Shown here piece after piece: positions 18,984 to 28,922 of a stretch of DNA of 55,956 nt; within the stretch, counting starts at the first letter, position 1; every line of letters begins with the position of its first letter. This DNA is from Pseudoxanthomonas yeongjuensis (GTDB lineage: Bacteria; Pseudomonadota; Gammaproteobacteria; Xanthomonadales; Xanthomonadaceae), in NCBI RefSeq assembly GCF_010093345.1, contig NZ_PDWT01000003.1:472501-528456 (forward strand). The letters run 5' to 3'. A program made the position numbers and the translations under genes. The notes beneath the pieces were generated by a model that was not told the DNA's origin, ran no database searches, and worked only from the letters and a program-made list of their open reading frames with translations.

Positions 18984-19733
18984 ATGACCCAGACCGTCCT
19001 CATCACCGGCGCCACTTCCGGTTTCGGCGCCGCCGCCGTCGAACGCTTCGCCGCCGCCGGCTGGCGGGTGATCGCCACCGGCCGCCGCGCCGAACGCCTG
19101 CAGCCGCTGGTCGAACGGTTCGGTGCCGACCGGGTGCATGCCGCCGCGTTCGACATCCGCGACGAAACCGCGCTGGAGGCCGCGCTGGAGGCCCTGCCCG
19201 AAGGCTTCCGCGACATCGACGTGCTGATCAACAACGCCGGCCTGGCCCTGGGTACCGCGCCCGCGCAGAAGGCCAGCCTGCAGGACTGGCGCACCATGAT
19301 CGATACCAACATCACCGCGTTGGTGACCTTGACCCATCGCCTGCTGCCGACCCTGGTCGAACGCAAGGGCGTGATCATCAACATGAGCTCGGTGGCGGCA
19401 AGCTATCCGTATCCCGGCGGCAATACCTATGGCGGGACCAAGGCCTTCGTGAAGCAGTTTTCGCTGGGCCTGCGATCGGACCTGCACGGCACCGGCGTGC
19501 GCGTGACCAGCATCGAACCGGGCATGGCCGAAACCGAATTCACCGTGGTCCGCACCCACGGCGACCAGGCCGCCTCGGACCGCGTCTATGGCGGCGCCAA
19601 CCCGATGACCGCCGAAGACATCGCCGAACAATTGTTCTGGATCGCGACCCTGCCGCCGCACCTCAACATCAACCGGCTGGAAATCATGCCGGTGACGCAG
19701 TCGTTCCCGGCGTTCCAGGTCCATCGCCACTGA
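18984..19733 (+). CDS. SDR-family oxidoreductase, YdfG-like
   Basis: A 249-residue classical short-chain dehydrogenase. Cofactor motif TGATSGFGAAA near the N-terminus, with ATGRR after the second strand favouring NADP(H); NNAGLAL; the catalytic Ser in NMSSVAAS; and the Tyr-Lys pair in YGGTK. The overall pattern (GFGAA, EPGMAETEF) is that of YdfG, which oxidises 3-hydroxy acids such as L-allo-threonine. The ATG at 18984 gives the usual start. Confidence 0.85.
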   Translation: MTQTVLITGATSGFGAAAVERFAAAGWRVIATGRRAERLQPLVERFGADRVHAAAFDIRDETALEAALEALPEGFRDIDVLINNAGLALGTAPAQKASLQDWRTMIDTNITALVTLTHRLLPTLVERKGVIINMSSVAASYPYPGGNTYGGTKAFVKQFSLGLRSDLHGTGVRVTSIEPGMAETEFTVVRTHGDQAASDRVYGGANPMTAEDIAEQLFWIATLPPHLNINRLEIMPVTQSFPAFQVHRH

Positions 19734-19747
19734 CGATCGATGCCCCT

Positions 19748-19827
19748 GTAGGAGCGTCCATGGGCGCGAGCTCTTTCACGGGGTTCTGCGATCTGGACGA
19801 AGAGCTCGCGCCCATGGACGCTCCTAC
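19748..19827. repeat. REP-type inverted repeat, GTAGGAGCGTCCATGG family
   Basis: Two near-perfect 28-bp arms (19748-19775 and 19800-19827) around a 24-bp loop. The right arm contains the stop codon of the acyltransferase gene (TAG at 19826-19824 on the minus strand). It sits between convergent genes. Confidence 0.85.
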
Positions 19828-20975
19828 GCCGTGCCGGTATCCCTGAAAGGTTTGATGGCGGGAGCCGGCACGTCCACCGCACGCCCGAATACCGGCAGGC
19901 GTTCGCGCAAGCGCAGGAACGGCCGCTCCACCGCGTAGTACAACGTCGCACCGGCCAACAGCGCGGCAGCGCCGTAGACGCAGAACGCCACTACGCCACG
20001 CCCTTCCAGTGCTGGGCCCCAGGCGGTTTCCACCAGATGGAACACCGCCTTGTGCACCAGGTACAGGCTGTAGGAAATCGCCGCCAGCCACGCCGCACCG
20101 GGCACGCGCCAGCGCGCGATCACACTGCGGTTGCCGGCACCAGCGAACACCAGCAACGCCAGCCCCAGCGCCAGCACCGGCCAGCCGATCGCATTGCCCA
20201 GCAAACCGGTGCGCTGCTTGAACAGCCACAGCGCCGCAGCCATCACGCCCAGGCCGAGCAGCAGCACCGTATTGGCCTGCGCCTGCACGCGCTCCCAGCA
20301 CTGCGGGCGGAACACCTTGCACGCGGCCAGCACCACGCCGGCCAGCAGTCCATCGAGCCGGGCCCAGGTCGGGTAATAGATGTCCTCGACGAACCAGTTG
20401 CGCTGCAGGCCGCCGTTCGCGGCCAGCGCGGTGTCGTGCAGCCACGTGACGCTGCGCAGCGCGATTCCCGCCACCACCAGCAGCACGCACAAGCCGACGA
20501 ATTTCGCCGCCGAAGGCTTGCGCAGCATCGCCCATGCCAGCAGCGGGAACACCAGGTAGAAATGCTCCTCCACGCACAGCGACCAGGCGTGCGAGAACGC
20601 GGCGTTGTTGGCGTAGTCGATCGACAGATTCATGGTGAAGGTGGCGAACTTCCACCACGGCTCCAGCCCCGGCGCTTCGCGCAACACCGGGAACGCCAGG
20701 TACAGCGCCAGCACCACCCAGAACGCCGGCAGGATGCGGAACGCTCGGCGGATATAGAAATCGCGGAACGACAAGCGCCCGCCCCGCGCCAGCGGCGCCA
20801 GCACCTGGGCGCCGATCAGGAAGCCGCTGAGCACGAAGAACAGGTCCACGCCCATCCAGCCGTAACGGGAAAGCCAGCTGTAGTCCTCGCCCAGGCCGCC
20901 GACGAGGAAGGAGTGGAACAGCATCACCCAGACGATGGCGAGGGCGCGCAGGAGGTCGAGGCCGGGGTATTTCAC
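19824..20975 (-). CDS. acyltransferase 3 family membrane protein
   Basis: A 383-residue inner-membrane acyltransferase of the OafA/NodX type, which moves acyl groups to surface sugars or lipids. About ten hydrophobic helices are visible. Family motifs are the N-terminal GLDLLRALAIVWVMLFHSFL (with catalytic His), GWMGVDLFFVLSGFLIG, RRAFRILPAFW, and SHAWSLCVEEHFYLVFP. The start is a GTG at 20975, just before KYPGLDLLRA; the upstream extension runs through a GC-rich repeat and is not credible. The substrate is unknown. Confidence 0.87.
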   Translation of the reverse strand: MKYPGLDLLRALAIVWVMLFHSFLVGGLGEDYSWLSRYGWMGVDLFFVLSGFLIGAQVLAPLARGGRLSFRDFYIRRAFRILPAFWVVLALYLAFPVLREAPGLEPWWKFATFTMNLSIDYANNAAFSHAWSLCVEEHFYLVFPLLAWAMLRKPSAAKFVGLCVLLVVAGIALRSVTWLHDTALAANGGLQRNWFVEDIYYPTWARLDGLLAGVVLAACKVFRPQCWERVQAQANTVLLLGLGVMAAALWLFKQRTGLLGNAIGWPVLALGLALLVFAGAGNRSVIARWRVPGAAWLAAISYSLYLVHKAVFHLVETAWGPALEGRGVVAFCVYGAAALLAGATLYYAVERPFLRLRERLPVFGRAVDVPAPAIKPFRDTGTA

Positions 20976-21035
20976 GGAGTGGGATTCCGTTGGTGGTTGG
21001 CAGGAACGAGGAGGCTGCGTGCGTGTCGGAAGCGA

Positions 21036-21196
21036 TGCTTCTAGCCCCTCCCCTTGCCCGCGCAGCGGGGAGGGGGAGGTTGGGAGGGGGTTGGCTCTTG
21101 ATCTTGATCTTGGCTCTTCGCGGAGTGCTTTAAAAGCAAGATCAAGAGCAACCCCTCCCCAACCCTCCCCTTGCTTCGCAAAGGGAGGGGGCAAGA
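21036..21196. repeat. large imperfect inverted repeat rich in CCCTCCCC
   Basis: Left part CCCCTCCCCTTGCCC...GGGTTGGCTCTTGATCTTG and right part CAAGATCAAGAGCAACCC...AAAGGGAGGGGGCAAGAGC are mirror complements around 21110-21140. It lies between the acyltransferase start and the speA stop. It is probably another intergenic repeat family and could form a strong RNA hairpin after speA. No gene is seen in this gap. Confidence 0.7.
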
Positions 21197-21200
21197 GCTT

Positions 21201-23090
21201 TCAGCTCAGCGGCTCATCCGACAGATAGGTGTAACCCGTCAGCCCCGCTTCCAGCGCCTCGGCAAGCATCTTCGCTTCTTCCGTCGGCAACTCCGCCATG
21301 GCCACCCGCTCGGCATATGCCGCACGCAGATCGGCGAGCGCATAGCCCACGTAATCCAGCATCACGTCGGTGGTGTCGCCGCGGCGTTGCTGGCTGATGC
21401 TGAAACCGTCGCCCTCGCGCTTCACTTCCACCGTGTCGGTGTCGCCGAACAGGTTGTGGATGTCGCCGAGGATCTCCTGGTAGGCGCCGACCAGGAAGAA
21501 GCCGAGGCGATAGCTTTCGCCCGGATTCAACGCATGCAGCGGCAGCGAGGAATCCAGCCCTTCGTTCTCCACGTAGGTCTTGATCATGCCGTCCGAATCG
21601 CAGGTCATGTCGGCGATCACGCCGCGGCGCTGCGGCGCTTCGTCCAGGCGTTCGATCGGCAGGATCGGAAACACCTGGTCGATCGCCCACACGTCCGGAA
21701 TCGATTCGAACACGCTGAAGTTGACGAAGTACTTGTCGACCAGGCGCTCGTTGAGTTCATCGAGCAGGTCGCGGTGGTTGCGCTCGCTGCTGTCCAGGCG
21801 CGCGCGCACCGCGTGGGCGATCGCGTAGAAAAGGTCGTCGATGCGGGCGCGGTGCGTCAGGTCGATCTGGCCCAGCGCGTACAGCGACAGGCCTTCGCTG
21901 TGGTGGTGCTGGGCATCGTGGAACAGCTCCACCGCCGGGCGCGAATCGAGTTCGCCGTGGATTTCGCGCAGGTGGCGGATCACCGCCGGCTCGTCGTCAT
22001 GCGCCGGCGGCACCCGGCCTTCCGGCGCCTGCTCCACTTCCGACACGTTGGCGATCAGCACCGCGTGGTGCGCGGTCATGGCGCGGCCGCATTCGGTGAC
22101 GATGCGCGGCGGCGTCAGCTGGTGTTCCTCGCAGGCTTCGGCCAGCGGCTGCACGATGTTGGACGCGTACTGGTTGAGGCCGTAGTTGATCGAGCAGTAG
22201 CTGCGCGAACGCGTGCCTTCGTAATCGATGCCGAGGCCGCCGCCGACATCGACATGGCTGATGGCCGCGCCGAGCTTGGACAGCTCGACGAAATAGCGCG
22301 TGGCCTCGCGCATGCCGTTGGCGATGTCGCGCACGTTGGAGATCTGCGAGCCCATGTGGAAATGCAGCAGGCCCAGGGTGTCCTGCAGGCCGGCATCGCG
22401 CAGCGACTTCCACAGGTCCAGGACCTGGCGCGGAGACAGGCCGAACTTGGCCTTGTCGCCGCCGCTGTTCTGCCACTTGCCGGCGCCGAGTGACGCCAGG
22501 CGCATGCGTACGCCGAGGCCCGGCTTCACGCCCAGCGCCTTGGCCTCTTCGATCACCAGCGCCAGCTCGGATGGCTTCTCGATCACGATGAAGGTCTGCA
22601 GTCCCAGCTTGCGGCCGATCAGGGCCAGGCGGATGTATTCGCGGTCCTTGTAACCGTTGCAGACGATCAGCCCGCCGGGTCGCGACAGGGCCAGCACCGC
22701 CATCAACTCGGGCTTGCTGCCCGCTTCCAGGCCGAAGCCTTCGCCGTGGTGCGAAGCCAGGGTACCGGCCACGCCGCGATGCTGGTTGACCTTGATCGGG
22801 TAGACCGCGGTGTAGCCGCCGGCGTATTCCCACTCGGACTGGGCCTGGGCGAATGCCGCCTGCAGCTTGCCCAGGCGGTCGCCGAGGATGTCCGGGAAGC
22901 GCACCAGCAACGGCATGCGGGCGCCGTTGGCGCGGGCGCTGTCGACGATCTCCGGCAGCGAAATCGCCCTGCCTTGCCCGCCCCGGGGACTGACCACCAC
23001 ATGCCCGGCCGCGTCCACGTCGAAATACCCTTCCGCCCAATGCGGGATGGAATAGGTCTTGCGGGCCTGGTCGAGGGACCAACTGGACAT
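21201..23090 (-). CDS. speA: biosynthetic arginine decarboxylase
   Basis: Converts arginine to agmatine, the first step of putrescine and spermidine synthesis. A 629-residue, PLP-dependent fold III enzyme. PLP lysine Lys100 lies in AVYPIKVNQ; HFHMGSQISN and HVDVGGGLGIDYEGT form the phosphate-binding region; CDSDG carries the active-site Cys. The ATG at 23090 was chosen because it yields the typical MSSWSLDQARKTYSI start. speE is 2 kb away on the other strand, so both ends of spermidine synthesis sit here; agmatine-to-putrescine enzymes are not in the window. Confidence 0.95.
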   Translation of the reverse strand: MSSWSLDQARKTYSIPHWAEGYFDVDAAGHVVVSPRGGQGRAISLPEIVDSARANGARMPLLVRFPDILGDRLGKLQAAFAQAQSEWEYAGGYTAVYPIKVNQHRGVAGTLASHHGEGFGLEAGSKPELMAVLALSRPGGLIVCNGYKDREYIRLALIGRKLGLQTFIVIEKPSELALVIEEAKALGVKPGLGVRMRLASLGAGKWQNSGGDKAKFGLSPRQVLDLWKSLRDAGLQDTLGLLHFHMGSQISNVRDIANGMREATRYFVELSKLGAAISHVDVGGGLGIDYEGTRSRSYCSINYGLNQYASNIVQPLAEACEEHQLTPPRIVTECGRAMTAHHAVLIANVSEVEQAPEGRVPPAHDDEPAVIRHLREIHGELDSRPAVELFHDAQHHHSEGLSLYALGQIDLTHRARIDDLFYAIAHAVRARLDSSERNHRDLLDELNERLVDKYFVNFSVFESIPDVWAIDQVFPILPIERLDEAPQRRGVIADMTCDSDGMIKTYVENEGLDSSLPLHALNPGESYRLGFFLVGAYQEILGDIHNLFGDTDTVEVKREGDGFSISQQRRGDTTDVMLDYVGYALADLRAAYAERVAMAELPTEEAKMLAEALEAGLTGYTYLSDEPLS

Positions 23091-23151
23091 GGGGCGGGCT
23101 CTGGTGGCGAAAACGGACGCGCATTCTAACGCCGTCGTCATGCCGCTCCGG

Positions 23152-25005
23152 TTACGGGCGCTGGTAAGCCGGTTCGCCGACGATCCGCTTGATCCGGCGC
23201 GCGAGCGCCGCCTCGCTGGTGAGGGTGAGCACGGTGCAACTGCCGGACAACGCCAACTGGCTGGCGATACGCGGCAAGGCGGCCCGCTCGCTGGCCACCG
23301 AACCCGCCCAGTCCAGCACGACTAGGTAATGCGGCATCACCTCGGCGCCCTGCAGCCGCTTGCGCGCGATCCAGGCGCTGCGGACTTTCTCGTAGCCTCC
23401 CAGCGTTCGCGCCAGATCGCGCAGTTGCGCGGCCTCCAGGGCGTGCGGAAGCAGATCCTCGTCGCCCACCGGTGCGTGGCGGGTCTCGGGCTCGCGCAGC
23501 TGCGGCAGATAGCGTGCACGCAGGGTTTCGATCGTTGCGACAACCGCCGATTCCGCCGGCAAGCCGCGTGCGTAGTCATCCAGGCAGCGTAGTACCGGCG
23601 GTATCAACGATGCGTCCAGCTCCATGGCCCGCTGCAGGCGTTCGATGCCTTCGGCTTCGCGCTCGCGCTTGAGCAGCAGCGCGCCGAGGCGGTATTGGCC
23701 ACGCGCGTCGGAAGGCACGCGCTCCAGCGCCGACAGGTAGAGCGGCAAGGCATCGACGCCGAGGCGGTGATCTTCCGAAAGGCAAGCCAGTTCGATCGCT
23801 TCGTTGGCGGTATGGCCAGGCTGCGCTTCCAGTTCGGCCAGGCGATTGCGTTCGATCTCCGACTGGCGATGCAGCGCCTGCCATTCGGGTCTGGCCGCGG
23901 CCTGCCATTCGCGGCTGAAGCGTTCCCTCAGCGGAACCAGGCGCTCGCCCAGCAGGGTGGATGCCGATTCCGTGGCGTTCCGTTCGATTGCCAGCGACGG
24001 GTCGATCCGCAACGCCGCCAGGCGCTTCTCCAGGGTCGGATGGGTGTCGTCCAGTCCCGGTTCGCGGCCGAGCAGCCGCGCGGGAATGCGCGCGCGCGCC
24101 GGCAGGCCCCGTTGCAAGCGTTCGGCCAGCCGCTCCTGCATTTCCATCGGCGGATACGACTGCATGCGCGCCGAACGCTCCACCTCCGGCCAGAACTCGC
24201 CATGCAGCCAGTCCGACGCCAGCTCGATCCGTACCAGCGCGCTGGCCATCGCCTCGGCGCCGGCCACCTGCGCACCCACCGCATCGGCGGCATATTCGTG
24301 GCGGCGTGCCAGCACATAGCTGTACGCGTCGAAGTACGGCGCATACCAGCGGAAGAACAACCACAGCAGCTGGCCGCCCCAGACGCCTTCGCCGGCCATG
24401 CCCTCCATCAGTCGCTGCCAACTGCCGCGGAGCCGGTAGATCCATCCGGCGAAGCGTCCATGCCCGCCGTGGAAATGGCCGAACTCATGGGCGATGACCG
24501 CGGCAAGTTCGCGCCGGTCCAGCGCCTGCAGCAGCGGCAGCCCCAGCACCAGGTAATGGCGCTGGCGCCACAGCGCCAGGCCGTCGGGCACATAGGCGGC
24601 CGCGGCATTGAGTTCGGCATTGATGACGATGCCGTGCACTGATCCGGCGCCTACCGCGCTGCGCACGCGTTCGATCTCGGCGCGCAGTTCCGGCGCTTCG
24701 CCAGGCTGCAGGTGGTGGCCTTCCGGCGGCACGAACCTGATCCATACCGAGCGCAGGACGATGGTGCCGGTCATTCCCAGCACGATGATCGGGAGGGCGA
24801 TCCAGGGATCGGCCGGCGGGCGCACGATCAGCATGTACAGCACGATGAATGCCAGCAGGCCCAGCGTGAGCGCCAGCGCCGCCGCCAACACTCCATAGCC
24901 CAGTGCCGCCAGCATCGTCAGCTTGAAACGGTATCGCGCAGGCGCCGCTTCCGCCTCCCGCTCCAGCCGTTCCACCAGCTTGCGCTTCGATTCCGCCGAT
25001 CGCAT
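23152..25005 (-). CDS. M48-family membrane metalloprotease
   Basis: A 617-residue protein with two membrane helices near the N-terminus (about 35-60 and 70-90), then a zinc-protease domain with HEFGH at residues 173-177 and the third-ligand region RRHEYAADAVGA. The C-terminal 250 residues look helical and TPR-like (LPLYLSALERVPSDARGQYRLGALL). It resembles HtpX/BepA-type M48 enzymes of quality control, but the long C-terminal part is not typical and the substrate is unknown. It lies between speA and speE without an obvious link to polyamines. Confidence 0.82.
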   Translation of the reverse strand: MRSAESKRKLVERLEREAEAAPARYRFKLTMLAALGYGVLAAALALTLGLLAFIVLYMLIVRPPADPWIALPIIVLGMTGTIVLRSVWIRFVPPEGHHLQPGEAPELRAEIERVRSAVGAGSVHGIVINAELNAAAAYVPDGLALWRQRHYLVLGLPLLQALDRRELAAVIAHEFGHFHGGHGRFAGWIYRLRGSWQRLMEGMAGEGVWGGQLLWLFFRWYAPYFDAYSYVLARRHEYAADAVGAQVAGAEAMASALVRIELASDWLHGEFWPEVERSARMQSYPPMEMQERLAERLQRGLPARARIPARLLGREPGLDDTHPTLEKRLAALRIDPSLAIERNATESASTLLGERLVPLRERFSREWQAAARPEWQALHRQSEIERNRLAELEAQPGHTANEAIELACLSEDHRLGVDALPLYLSALERVPSDARGQYRLGALLLKREREAEGIERLQRAMELDASLIPPVLRCLDDYARGLPAESAVVATIETLRARYLPQLREPETRHAPVGDEDLLPHALEAAQLRDLARTLGGYEKVRSAWIARKRLQGAEVMPHYLVVLDWAGSVASERAALPRIASQLALSGSCTVLTLTSEAALARRIKRIVGEPAYQRP

Positions 25006-25110
25006 TCCACGCCCCGTGTCGTCCCAACAGGATGCTAAGTCATCGCCGCCGGGCTGTAACCCGCCATCCGGTACAATTCGCGCCCTCTTCCGGCAACCGG
25101 CCCCACGGCG

Positions 25111-25962
25111 ATGACAAACGACAGCACCTGGTACATCGAGCACTTCCAGCCCACCGGCTCGGCGATCGGCTTCCGCACCACCGGCAAGCTGGACGAGGTG
25201 CAATCGCCGTTCCAGAAGATCGAGATCTACGCCACCACCGACTGGGGCAACCTGATGCTGATCGACGGCGCGGTGATGCTGACCACGCGCGACAACTTCT
25301 TCTACCACGAGATGATTTCGCATCCCGCGCTGTACACCCATGCCGATCCGAAGCGGGTGGTGATCATCGGCGGCGGCGACTGCGGCACGCTGCGCGAGGT
25401 GCTTAAGCACCCCGGCGTGCAGAGCGCGACCCAGTGCGACATCGACGAGCAGGTCACGCGCATGTCGGAGAAGTATTTCCCCGAGCTGTGCGACAGCAAC
25501 AGCGACCCGCGCGCCGAGCTGCTGTTCGACGACGGCGTGGCCTACATGGCCGACTGCCCGGCCGGCAGCGTGGACGTGGTGATCGTCGATTCCACCGATC
25601 CGGTCGGCCCGGCCGAGGGCCTGTTCAACAAGGCCTTCTACGAATCCTGCTTCCGCGCGCTGAAGGACGACGGCATCCTGGTACAGCAATCCGAATCGCC
25701 ACTGGCGTTGCTGGACCTGATCAAGGAGATGCGCGGCGAGATGCGCAAGGCCGGTTTCACCACGTTCAAGACCCTGCCGTTCCCGCAGCCGTGCTATCCG
25801 ACCGGCTGGTGGAGCGTCACGCTGGCCCGTAAAGGCGGCAACTTCGACTTCCGCGAAGGCGATGCCAGCAGCAAGGCGTTCGAGACGCTGTACTACAGCG
25901 CGCATCTGCACACCGGCGCGCTGGTGGCGCCGCCGTTCGTGGCCAAGGCGCTGGGCGAATAA
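25111..25962 (+). CDS. speE: spermidine synthase
   Basis: Transfers the aminopropyl group of decarboxylated S-adenosylmethionine to putrescine. The 283-residue protein has the SpeE signatures: LMLIDGAVMLTTRDNFFYHEM, the nucleotide-binding VVIIGGGDCGTLREVLKH, and VDVVIVDSTDPVGPAEGLF with the catalytic Asp. A TACAAT hexamer at about 25071 may be its -10 box. An inverted repeat follows directly and could end transcription. Confidence 0.95.
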   Translation: MTNDSTWYIEHFQPTGSAIGFRTTGKLDEVQSPFQKIEIYATTDWGNLMLIDGAVMLTTRDNFFYHEMISHPALYTHADPKRVVIIGGGDCGTLREVLKHPGVQSATQCDIDEQVTRMSEKYFPELCDSNSDPRAELLFDDGVAYMADCPAGSVDVVIVDSTDPVGPAEGLFNKAFYESCFRALKDDGILVQQSESPLALLDLIKEMRGEMRKAGFTTFKTLPFPQPCYPTGWWSVTLARKGGNFDFREGDASSKAFETLYYSAHLHTGALVAPPFVAKALGE

Positions 25963-25969
25963 AGCTCTT

Positions 25970-26056
25970 GTAGCCCGGGTAGAGCGCAGCGAAACCCGGG
26001 GCTTAGACAGATCGGAACAAAGAGCCCCGGGTTTCGCTGCGCTCTACCCGGGCTAC
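25970..26056. repeat. REP-type inverted repeat, TAGCCCGGGTAGAGCGCAGC family
   Basis: Arms TAGCCCGGGTAGAGCGCAGCG... and ...CGCTGCGCTCTACCCGGGCTA, each about 33 bp, around a short loop with the sequence CTTAGACAGATCGGAACAAAG. It lies between the convergent genes speE and the DUF6404-like gene. This family is distinct from the GTAGGAGCG and GTAGGTCCGAG repeats. Confidence 0.85.
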
Positions 26057-26066
26057 GTCGCCTCTT

Positions 26067-26438
26067 TCATTCGCGGATGAAATCCCGCCAACGAGGAATC
26101 GCATGCTTGCGCGCGCTGTAGCGCATGTACCACGCCATCGCCAGACCGAACAACGCACCGGCAAGCAACGCCGCGATTGCGGCGACCGCTAGTGGCATGT
26201 CCTGGCGGCCCCACAGAATCAGCCACATCAGCAGGCCCCAGAACACGCCGAAGAATCCACCCATCAACAGACCATTGAACGCAAAGCCGGCCATATGCGG
26301 TGGCGGCACTTTGACACCCAGCTTCCAAAGCAGCCGGAACAGCGGTGGTGCGTAAGTGCTCTTGCCCAGCCCCTTGGCATCCAGCAGTGCGAGCGCCTGC
26401 TGAAGGCGTGCGTCGAATCCTGTTGTTTCGCGATCCAT
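26067..26438 (-). CDS. DUF6404-like small membrane protein
   Basis: A 123-residue protein. The N-terminal 45 residues are soluble (helix QQALALLDAKGLGKSTYAPPLFRLLWKLGVKVPPP), then two membrane helices (about 55-75 and 80-103). GVKVPPPHF/M-type sequences before the first helix mark the DUF6404 family, whose function is unknown. GGAGGGGAA lies right before the ATG at 26438. It follows the PII gene by 10 bp on the same strand, where amtB would stand in many bacteria. Confidence 0.65.
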   Translation of the reverse strand: MDRETTGFDARLQQALALLDAKGLGKSTYAPPLFRLLWKLGVKVPPPHMAGFAFNGLLMGGFFGVFWGLLMWLILWGRQDMPLAVAAIAALLAGALFGLAMAWYMRYSARKHAIPRWRDFIRE

Positions 26439-26448
26439 TTCCCCTCCT

Positions 26449-26814
<366 letters not shown>

Positions 26815-26996
26815 TCAGGATATCCCGGTTGCCGCCTTTCCGGTTGCAGCCCGGCTGGGGGTCGGGTTCAATGGGCGCCAAGGACTTGGCGTCGGAATAA
26901 CCTGACCCCACGCCGCAGCGAATGCCGATGGCGCGATCGCGGCGACGCAGTCAGGCTGCACGCACTGCCGGATGGCATGCCAACAAGGGCTCCCAC

Positions 26997-27266
26997 ATGA
27001 TCGACCTAAACCACATCGACGACCTCGCCCGCCGCCTCAGCGACCTGGTGCCGCCGGGCCTGCGCGAATCCCGGGAAGAACTGCAGCAGACCTTCAAGAG
27101 CGCGCTGCAATCCGGCTTGTCCCGGCTGGACCTGGTGACCCGCGAGGAGTTCGACGTGCAGCGCGCGGTGCTGTTGCGCACGCGCGAGAAGCTCGATGCG
27201 CTGGAGCGCGCCGTGGCTGCCGCGCTGGAAGCCGAACGCGCTTCTTCGCAAACCCCACAGCACTAG
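26997..27266 (+). CDS. ubiK: UbiK family accessory factor
   Basis: An 89-residue protein (formerly YqiC/BMFP) that helps the ubiquinone-synthesis complex under aerobic conditions and binds lipids. It shows the N-terminal amphipathic helix region DLARRLSDLVPPG and a C-terminal coiled coil (FDVQRAVLLRTREKLDALERAVAAAL). comM starts 11 bp later, a pairing often seen in gammaproteobacteria. The ATG at 26997 gives the standard length. Confidence 0.88.
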   Translation: MIDLNHIDDLARRLSDLVPPGLRESREELQQTFKSALQSGLSRLDLVTREEFDVQRAVLLRTREKLDALERAVAAALEAERASSQTPQH

Positions 27267-27277
27267 GCCCCGCCGCC

Positions 27278-28792
27278 ATGAGCCTTGCGCTGGTGCACAG
27301 CCGTGCACGCGCCGGCGTGGCCGCGCCTCCGGTCCGGGTGGAGGTGCACCTGTCCGGCGGACTGCCGATGATCCACATCGTCGGCCTGCCGGAAGCGGCG
27401 GTGCGCGAATCCCGCGACCGCGTCCGCGCCGCGATCCTCTGCGCGCAATTCGAATTCCCGCAGCGGCGCATCACCGTCAACCTGGCCCCGGCCGACCTGC
27501 CCAAGGACGGCGGGCGTTTCGATCTGCCGATCGCGCTCGGCATCCTCGCCGCCAGCGGCCAGATCGACCGCAACGCGCTGAGCGAATACGAATTCCTCGG
27601 CGAGCTCGGCCTGACCGGCGAGCTGCGCACGGTGGATGGCATCCTCCCCGCGGCGCTGGCCGCGGCACGCGCCGGGCGCAAGCTGATCGTGCCGCTGGGC
27701 AGCGGCGCCGAAGCCGCCCTCGCCCGCGAAGTCGAGGCCTACACCGCGCGCACCCTGCTGGAAGTCTGCGCGGCCCTGAACCGGACCAAGCAGTTGCCGA
27801 TCGCAGCGGCCCCGGCGCCGCAACCCAGCCTGATACCGGACATGGCCGACGTGCGCGGACAACTGCACGCGCGTCGCGCCTTGGAAGTCGCTGCAGCCGG
27901 CAATCACCATCTGTTGTTGATCGGCACACCGGGTTGCGGCAAGACCCTGCTCGCCTCGCGCCTGCCCGGCCTGCTGCCGGAAGCCAGCGAATCGGAAGCG
28001 CTGGAAACCGCGGCCATCGCCTCGGTCAGCGGCCGCGGGCTGGATCCTTCGCGCTGGCGGCAACGTCCTTATCGTTCGCCGCACCACACCGCCAGCGCGG
28101 TGGCCCTGGTCGGTGGCGGCGCCGATCCGCGCCCCGGCGAGATTTCGCTCAGTCACAACGGCGTCTTGTTCCTGGACGAGCTGCCGGAATGGGATCGCAA
28201 GGCCCTGGAAGTGCTGCGCGAGCCGCTGGAATCCGGCACCGTCACCGTGTCCCGTGCGGCGCGCAGTTCGGAATTCCCCGCGCGCTTCCAACTGGTCGCG
28301 GCGATGAATCCCTGCCCCTGCGGCTGGGCCGGCGACCCCTCCGCCCGCTGTCGATGCAGCCCGGAAAACATCCGCCGTTATCGCGCGCGGATTTCCGGGC
28401 CGCTGATGGACCGCATCGACCTGCATATCGAAGTGCCGCGGCTGCCCCCACAGGACCTGCGTCCGGATGCGCCCGAAGGCGAACCCACCGCCGCGATACG
28501 GCTGCGCGTGGAAGCCGCGCGCACGATCCAGCATGCACGCGCCGGCAAGGCCAACGCGCAACTCGGCCAGTCCGACACCATGGTTTTCTGCCGCCTGCAG
28601 GACCGCGACCAGGCGCTGCTGGAGCGGGCCATCGAACGCCTGCAACTGTCAGCGCGCTCCATGCACCGGATCCTGCGCGTGGCCCGCACCATCGCCGACC
28701 TGGCCGGTGCCGCTTCCATCGCCACCGCGCATCTGACCGAAGCGCTCGGCTATCGGCGCGTGGACCGCGGCGACACGCGTGACGCGGCTTAA
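27278..28792 (+). CDS. comM: ComM/YifB-family AAA+ helicase
   Basis: A 504-residue AAA+ protein. In naturally competent bacteria ComM is a hexameric helicase that drives branch migration during integration of transforming DNA. It has an N-terminal Lon-like S5 fold (residues 1-165), Walker A GTPGCGKT at 216-223, Walker B GVLFLDELPEW, four cysteines of the zinc-binding insert (CPCGWAGDPSARCRC), and a C-terminal helical lid (LSARSMHRILRVARTIADL). It follows ubiK in operon. Confidence 0.95.
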   Translation: MSLALVHSRARAGVAAPPVRVEVHLSGGLPMIHIVGLPEAAVRESRDRVRAAILCAQFEFPQRRITVNLAPADLPKDGGRFDLPIALGILAASGQIDRNALSEYEFLGELGLTGELRTVDGILPAALAAARAGRKLIVPLGSGAEAALAREVEAYTARTLLEVCAALNRTKQLPIAAAPAPQPSLIPDMADVRGQLHARRALEVAAAGNHHLLLIGTPGCGKTLLASRLPGLLPEASESEALETAAIASVSGRGLDPSRWRQRPYRSPHHTASAVALVGGGADPRPGEISLSHNGVLFLDELPEWDRKALEVLREPLESGTVTVSRAARSSEFPARFQLVAAMNPCPCGWAGDPSARCRCSPENIRRYRARISGPLMDRIDLHIEVPRLPPQDLRPDAPEGEPTAAIRLRVEAARTIQHARAGKANAQLGQSDTMVFCRLQDRDQALLERAIERLQLSARSMHRILRVARTIADLAGAASIATAHLTEALGYRRVDRGDTRDAA

Positions 28793-28824
28793 GCCTTGTC
28801 CCCCAAGGGGACTTCCTTCGGGGC

Positions 28825-28922
28825 GTAGATCCGGGCTTGCTCGGATGCTCTCGCTGTTTCCTTGCAGAGCTGGCGATATCCTGACTTCAATGCGAAAAGC
28901 ATCCGAGCAAGCTCGGATCTAC
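28825..28922. repeat. REP-type inverted repeat, GTAGATCCGGGCTTGCTCGG variant
   Basis: Arms at 28825-28848 and 28899-28922, with a 50-bp loop. It is a variant of the GTAGGTCCGAG family at 31760 and 32420 that flanks the RAYT gene. The 301-bp gap 28793-29093 shows no gene otherwise; its right half should hold the promoter of the S9 peptidase gene, but I see no convincing -35/-10 pair. Confidence 0.8.
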
